Shown one piece after another: positions 58,334 to 64,000 of a stretch of 64,000 bases of DNA (positions are counted from its first letter, which is position 1; each line of letters starts with the position of its first letter). Both the position numbers and the translations under genes were made by a program. The notes under the pieces were generated by a model. The model had not been told where the DNA came from. It searched no databases and saw only the letters and a list, made by a program, of their open reading frames with translations. Source of the stretch: Pipra filicauda (lineage: Eukaryota > Chordata > Aves > Passeriformes > Pipridae); contig NW_024103696.1 in NCBI RefSeq assembly GCF_003945595.2, forward strand, positions 1,550,001 to 1,614,000. Reading direction: 5' to 3'.

Positions 58334-58455
58334 GTGCTATAGTGGATATCCTAATTTCTAAACAAAAGAATGCTTCTTTTTATAGATAGTTTTTTTTCTT
58401 TCCTTAGTTTGTTTAACTCTGTTTTATATTTGATGTAGGTATTTTGCTTCTACAG
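58334..58455 (+). repeat. diverged local duplication, copy A
   Basis: GTGCTATAGTGGATATCCTA and what follows align with copy B at 58654-58789, initially at a constant 320-bp offset with a few substitutions and later with T-run and TA-run indels. Confidence 0.6.
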
Positions 58456-58653
58456 CATACTACAGAATGCTGCTTGGTCTTCTTCTATTGTATTTCTTTG
58501 ACCTGGTTGTAAAAGGAAATTGATATTTTTCAAGCAGGATTTTCCCCTTCTGACCCTATTCTAGCTGTGACCAATGACTGCTCTTTTATAATCCCAAATC
58601 ATGGTTTAACACAGTTTAAGTATGACTAAACCCAAAATATTCCTTTGATGATG

Positions 58654-58789
58654 GTGCTATATTAGATATCCTAATTCCTAAACCAAAGAATACTCTTCAT
58701 ATATATATATATATTTTTTTTTTTTTGCTGTCTTTCCCAAGCTTGTTAAACTCTATTTGAAATTAATATAGATAGCTTGCTTGTACACC
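58654..58789 (+). repeat. diverged local duplication, copy B
   Basis: GTGCTATATTAGATATCCTA...CTTGCTTGTACA pairs with copy A. It contains an expanded TA/T tract (about 58700-58730). A CR1 inserted 80 bp downstream. Confidence 0.6.
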
Positions 58790-58869
58790 TTTTTTTTTTT
58801 TTTTGTAGAGAACCATTTTCAGTTTTCTTTTTCTTATAGACATTTTTTGCTTTTCATCTTAGAAATATA

Positions 58870-59222
58870 TCACAGAATCCCAAAATGGTTGAGGTTGTAA
58901 GCAACCTCTGGAGGTCATCTTGCCCATCCTCTCTGCTCCAGTAGGGCCACCTAGAGCAGGTTACCCAGGGCCATGCCTATGTGGTTTTTGAATATCTCCA
59001 AGGAGGAAGACTCAACCTCTCTGGGCAACTCATTCCAGTCCTCAATCATCATTACAGTCAAAAAATATTTCCTTATGTTCAGACAGCACCTCTCATGTTT
59101 CACTTCGAGCCCATTGCCTCTTGTTCTGTCACTGAGCACCACTGAAAAGAGTCTGCCTTCCTCTTCTTACTTCCTCCCTTTAGGTATTTATATGCATTGA
59201 TAAAATCCCCTCTTTCTCCAGT
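58870..59222 (-). mobile_element. CR1 LINE 3' end, minus strand
   Basis: Begins TCACAGAATCCCAAAATGG and contains CACCTAGAGCAGGTTACCCA, CAACCTCTCTGGGCAACTCA and CTTGTTCTGTCACTGAGCAC in canonical antisense order. 5'-truncated at about 353 bp. Confidence 0.93.
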
Positions 59223-62200
59223 GAGAAATATATATGCTTGACCACACTTTGTAGAGATTTGTCCCATCTGAGCATTTGTTTGCTGTGCTAAAAAAGCAGA
59301 GACATTTTAATGTCTCTTCTTCAAAGAAATAGTCTATTCACTATATCTTCCCAGCAGAAATTTTTCATGCATGTTCCATAAACCTAGGCAATCAAATTTG
59401 TGCAAAATATTTCCAGTAAGAGCTGTTTGATCATTTAATCTTTGAGTGGTTTTAATAATTCTTTTTCTTAATTCAAAGACATTGGCTATAAATTCCCTCC
59501 TGATACTTATCTAATATGTTCTTAAATGTTCTTAAAAACTATTCCGTCCCAGTCTTCTCAATATGTTACTAATCCTTCCACTCAGTGACTGGAAGTTCTC
59601 TGGTTCACTATGTCCCCTGTTATAGAAAGTTAAAACTGTCTATAAAGTAAATCAAATTATTTTTTACCTTATCTACAGATAAGTGAACCGTTTCTTCTTC
59701 TTGTGCAGGTCAGTGTAATTTATACCTGTTTGCAAGCTTCTGTCATTACCTCAGTAGATCAGCAGTAACACGCACTACAGAAACTTTAGACCTAGAGAAA
59801 TTTTTATTTCTTTATTAATTGATCCTATATTTGAAAAATGATCCATCTGCTTGATAATCATCAAAATATTAATATATTCAAGAAATACTTACAGCTCATG
59901 TCTTTTAATGGTGTAATTATTTCAGTAGGGATGTATGCATTACATTATGAAAATAACAGCAACAGGACAACTTTATTCTTATACTTCCATGTTTCACCAC
60001 TACATCTTGTGCATTGGAATGTCTCTTTGCTTTTTTAGACCAGAAAATGGAAACCAAAGCTGAAAATAGTTGATGTTTCAAGTGTTATTTTATTGACGGT
60101 ATAATAATATATTAACGATTCTAAGGCAAGCAAATGGTACACTCTAATAAAAAGTAATTTAAGTTTAATATTAGAGGACTGTTTATCTAAGTACATGGAG
60201 AAAATTATGTCTTCTTTGAGGATTTTCAAAAGTATTAACACAAAAGAGGAAAAAGAATAAGTAGTTTAATTACAAATTCGAAGTGACTATCACATTGCAG
60301 CATTTTCTCGGCTTTTTTCAGTATTATGTCAGCTGCTGTCACCTGCTCCTTTTCCTCATACTGTATATACCTTGTAGTCTTCATTTCTATTGTTAGATAA
60401 GAGCTGAATCTGTTCAGGGTCTGAAACTACCTCACGTGAGCTGGATTATTTTTAACTCTGTTTCTTTTGTTTAGGTGCAGGTCTCGATTTTAGGGGGAAT
60501 ATATTAGGTTGTAACACTGTGCAAAAACAAGTCAATGTATTATACACCTCACTGTTTAGGATAATTTCTCTTATGTATCCTTAAAGATGAGAAAAAACCC
60601 ATGAAATATTTCATTTTTAGAACTACCATGTAGGGGTTTTTTGAGGTTAATGGAAACACTAAGTTTGAGACTTTTCATCTGTGCTGTGGCTCATCTATCT
60701 TTTCTCTTTACCTTCTTTCTTATTCATATCTTCCTAGTTAAAGTATTTCCCTTGCTTAAAATAAAATTTTAAAAGTAAAGACTCACTGTTACATTGTTTT
60801 TTTTTTGATTCAACTTCTCTGTCTCAGGTATTGCACATACACATGTTAAAAATGCAGTATTATATTGATGAGGGGTAAGTAGGTGCTTAGTCCTCACCTT
60901 TATTAATTAAGCAGTGCAAAGACTTGGGATAGGGCTGCATCTTAATAAGTTTTTAGGCTGGTTTCTTGTGCAGTTTCAACCTTAGGTGACTTGCACTCTC
61001 CCAAAAGAGTCTGAGCATGGTTTGGGAGTAGGCTATGTCCACGAATCATCCTAAAAAGGTAATTTGCATATGGCCATCTCGATCTGGAAGGTAAGGAAGT
61101 TTAACAGTATGACTGTAAGTTGTTTCTAGGCTTGTGGGTCAGAACATAGTCTTGGCACTGTTTATGAATGTAGATTTTTATCCCATCCATTCCCACCCCC
61201 CTCAAACTATGCATACATCTCAAAGATGCTTCCTAAAAAAACTGCCCCTATTGTTCCAGGGACATCTATGTTCCTCTGAAAGGTATATACACTCCCTTCT
61301 TCTATTTTACCTCTGAAGTCTTATAAAAACCTACTTAATCACACACAATACAGGGATACATGAATATAATTCTTTCTGTATCCCAGGTCAAGTCCTTTCA
61401 CTAACTTATCATGAGAACATTTGCCTGAGGTCACATATAAGATCATTCCATTTCCTAAGCAAAAAAATTACCACATCCAAGAAGTTCCACCTCAAATCCA
61501 ACTAGCTGGTTATTAGCTCTCCCCAGTAGAAGAATGAATGTCTTCTGGTTTCACTGGTGTTATCAAGCATTCAATGGAGTAAGTACTGCACTATAGAATA
61601 CGTCTCTTGAGACTGGTATTTTTAAAATGTGATGTGGAGTCATTCTCTTTCTTTCCCTTGTTTATACAATAAATTATTAAATTAGGGTTCATTTTTTTTT
61701 TTAAACCAGAAATTCAGCTTTCATATACTACAGACTGGATCCTCTTACAGAAAAAATACCTACCTACAGCTAAGTATCAGGAACTTTTTTTTTAAATGAA
61801 GATTCTACTAAACCTAGTGCATTTTCTGTGTAGAGCTATTACCTAGCGATATCTAGTATCACTGAGTCTAAAAACACTGTTATTTTCTTTTGTTTATAAG
61901 TCAAGAAGAAGCAGTCTCTTTATTATTCTGTATTTTCTACATAATTTTTAGGGTGGACTAACTTTGTGTAATCTTAGCACACCAAAGATTTCAAGCCAAT
62001 AAGAAATGATACTTCAGTGTAAGAATCTGGTATTGAAAAACTGTTCCATTTTTACTCATAAGAGTTTTATTTTTGCTCTCTCCACAGAAAATCAACCCTA
62101 CCATTGCTGCTCTGCTTTCTTTTTATTTTTGCTTTTGAGGTAATAATATGATACTTGTTTTGTTTAAACGTATTTAATTATATTAGATGACGGATGAGAA

Positions 62201-64000
62201 GATGGAAGACATGATACTATCCTGTACTGCCTAAGAATTGTTTTAGGATACAGGAAGCTATCAGAGTATCTTTCAAAAGGGGATTGGTCATGCTGGAAAG
62301 TCCTATGCAAATTGCAAAGAGAGGAACAGATTGTTCCTTGAAAGAATAAATGTATGTGGAGACATGTTCCTGTACCTCTTTTACAGGTTTACTCTCCTAC
62401 AGTATAGGTATTGCTCTAATTTCTTCTTTTCATGCTTCAGTTTTGCAATACTGTCTATCTGGGTTTTTTACAAATGAGAGAGGAAAAGGGATTTTCCAGG
62501 CAACAGTAGTCTCTCCACTTTTTTGTATTTCCTAAAATAATCCAAGATCTTCAATTCTTCCTGGTATATCTGGAACTCTCAAACACTCTGTCCTTGACAG
62601 TGTTCTGTTTTGTTATGATGATAATGATTATGTCTTGGTGACCCAGTCTCAAACAACCAAATGTTTATCTCTTCACCAACCATTATCCCTCTCCCAAAAT
62701 ATGTACTGTGTAGCACATGTAACAGTAGAATAGAAACAGATAGAAGAGAAAGTATAAAATAATGTTGTCTTGCTTTTAAGCTGTCTGCTCATCATCTGCT
62801 GAAGAAAGCTAAGATTGACAGTGATAGTAAATATACATTTAACAACTACCCTGTTAGAGGACAACTGTAACAGACTTGAATCGCTCCACAACAGTGCACC
62901 TGCCAGTGTCTGTAGTGTTTGTACTCACAGTAAGGCCTAATGGCCATTTGTTATCTTTGGAAGGATGGACTGTTCTTTTGCATAGGACAATGAAGTTGGA
63001 ACCAGTCTTCTTTTAACAAGGACAATGAACCATGAAATTGGGCAGAGACGGCAGTGAATCAATGTAGCTCATACAGGAACAAAGAGCCCAGTATTGGATA
63101 GCAAAACTGTGATTTTTTTTTGTATTCATCCTTTCTGTTGCCTGCTCTGCCTGTGGGCATCGTTGTTTTTCAAATGTTTTACATGCATTATATCAAAAAC
63201 TTTAAGGACTTTTACATCTGAAATCTTGATTGATATTTGCATTATAATTGTTCTGTAGCAGAGAAGAAACAATTTAAGAAACAATATGAAAAGAAATATT
63301 ATATTACTGTCCCCTTGAGATCTTGGACCCCTTACCCATTTGGATAATCATTTTGTCTTTCATATTTGGCCTCCTCTCGTCTAGTATCTCTATATGTGTC
63401 CTTATGTTTTCTCCACATCATCTTTTTTTTTGTGATATATAGCTCCCAATTCTCAATGGCTTCCCAATTCCACTGCTTCTGTTTTCTGCAGGAAAGTACA
63501 AGGTTAAGTGTTTTCCGGAATCTGGAAACAGAGAAGCCAGATGGCCATTTGAGCAGAGAGAGCATCTGATGGCTACCTGCCTATCTGCTAGCTGTGGAAA
63601 GTGACTCCAGTGTGCTATGTGGGATACTCAGTGGAGCAGAGCTTTGACACCAGAATGAGGTACCAGATGAGAAGCTGACAAAACCAATAATGACAGGCAT
63701 TTGTCCAATATTTCCTATTTCCTCAAGTGAAAATAAAAATTCAGAAAAGGTTGACCATTTATTGAGACCAACAAGCAGTATGGATTTTGTTTTCATTTTA
63801 TTTCTGGTTTTACTCCTCAGATTCATCATCTGACTTCTCATATGTCTCTGCTTTTGCTTGGTTATGGTGCTCTTTGAGTTGATTTAGCTTTCAAATGATC
63901 CAAAAGAAGAAGAAATTATATTCTTAGCATTAATGACATTTTTCAGAAATTATAGATTGACAGTAAACCATCAGCGATGAAGACAGGGGACCTATCTTCA
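59223..64000. other. unannotated AT-rich sequence
   Basis: About 4.8 kb with no gene or repeat family that I can support. Frames of up to 86 codons (for example 63366-63569 plus and 63581-63841 minus) overlap antisense frames and carry no motifs. Confidence 0.55.

Noticed and set aside
63366..63569. Possible exon after a T-rich tract and CTGCAG near 63490
   Set aside because: The downstream frame is short and unrecognised, has an equally open antisense frame, and shows no matching donor site.
1..64000. CRISPR arrays, operons, phage or plasmid features
   Set aside because: No regularly spaced short repeats, no dense coding and no bacterial signals. Composition and repeats are those of a bird genome.

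Overview
The window looks like an AT-rich intergenic or deep intronic stretch of a bird nuclear genome. The evidence is repeat content: several CR1 LINE 3' ends with the avian (ATTCTATGAT)-type terminus, ERVL- and ERVK-type solo LTRs of kinds common in songbirds and other birds, and a fragment of an RTE-class LINE that resembles AviRTE (a retrotransposon reported, from memory, in a patchy set of bird lineages and in filarial nematodes). No protein-coding exon, rRNA, functional tRNA, CRISPR array or prokaryotic operon could be supported. The longer open reading frames are LTR antisense strands, CR1 or SINE sequence, low-complexity sequence, or unrecognised and probably chance.

Layout. 1-4260: mostly unannotated, with an old minus-strand ERVL LTR at 1735-2345. 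4261-7019: a young cluster made of a GC-rich LTR-like block (4261-5053), a 975-bp retroposed insertion with perfect 13-bp target-site duplications (5381-6355), and a tRNA-Glu-headed SINE (6685-7007). 7020-23262: about 16 kb with no recognisable gene or element. 23263-23807: minus-strand ERVL LTR. 25681-26008: second tRNA-Glu SINE. 28396-28996: 5'-truncated RTE LINE with an 11-bp target-site duplication. 31.4-32.3 kb: CR1. 33738-34079: short solo LTR. 36788-37490: ERVL LTR. 37924-38326: CR1 with a second CR1 nested inside it. 39.8-43.1 kb: old CR1 pieces. 43.1-48.4 kb: nothing recognised. 48.4-59.2 kb: a dense pile of layered elements, including four solo LTRs with matched target-site duplications (49730-50809, 51693-52282, 54684-55187, 57134-57657) and several CR1 copies. 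59.2-64 kb: nothing recognised.

The most coherent story is a small retrotransposition system. The RTE LINE copy ends in a 45-nt 3' UTR whose core is shared with the 3' tails of both SINEs, so the SINEs were probably copied by the RTE enzyme. The middle of each SINE (about 200 bp) also matches the 3' third of the 975-bp insertion. That insertion lacks the tRNA head and the LINE tail but still has perfect target-site duplications, and its 3' junction falls where the SINE body passes into the LINE tail. It therefore looks like a larger RTE-dependent non-coding transcript, or an RTE 5'-UTR-like RNA, that was integrated from an internal priming site.
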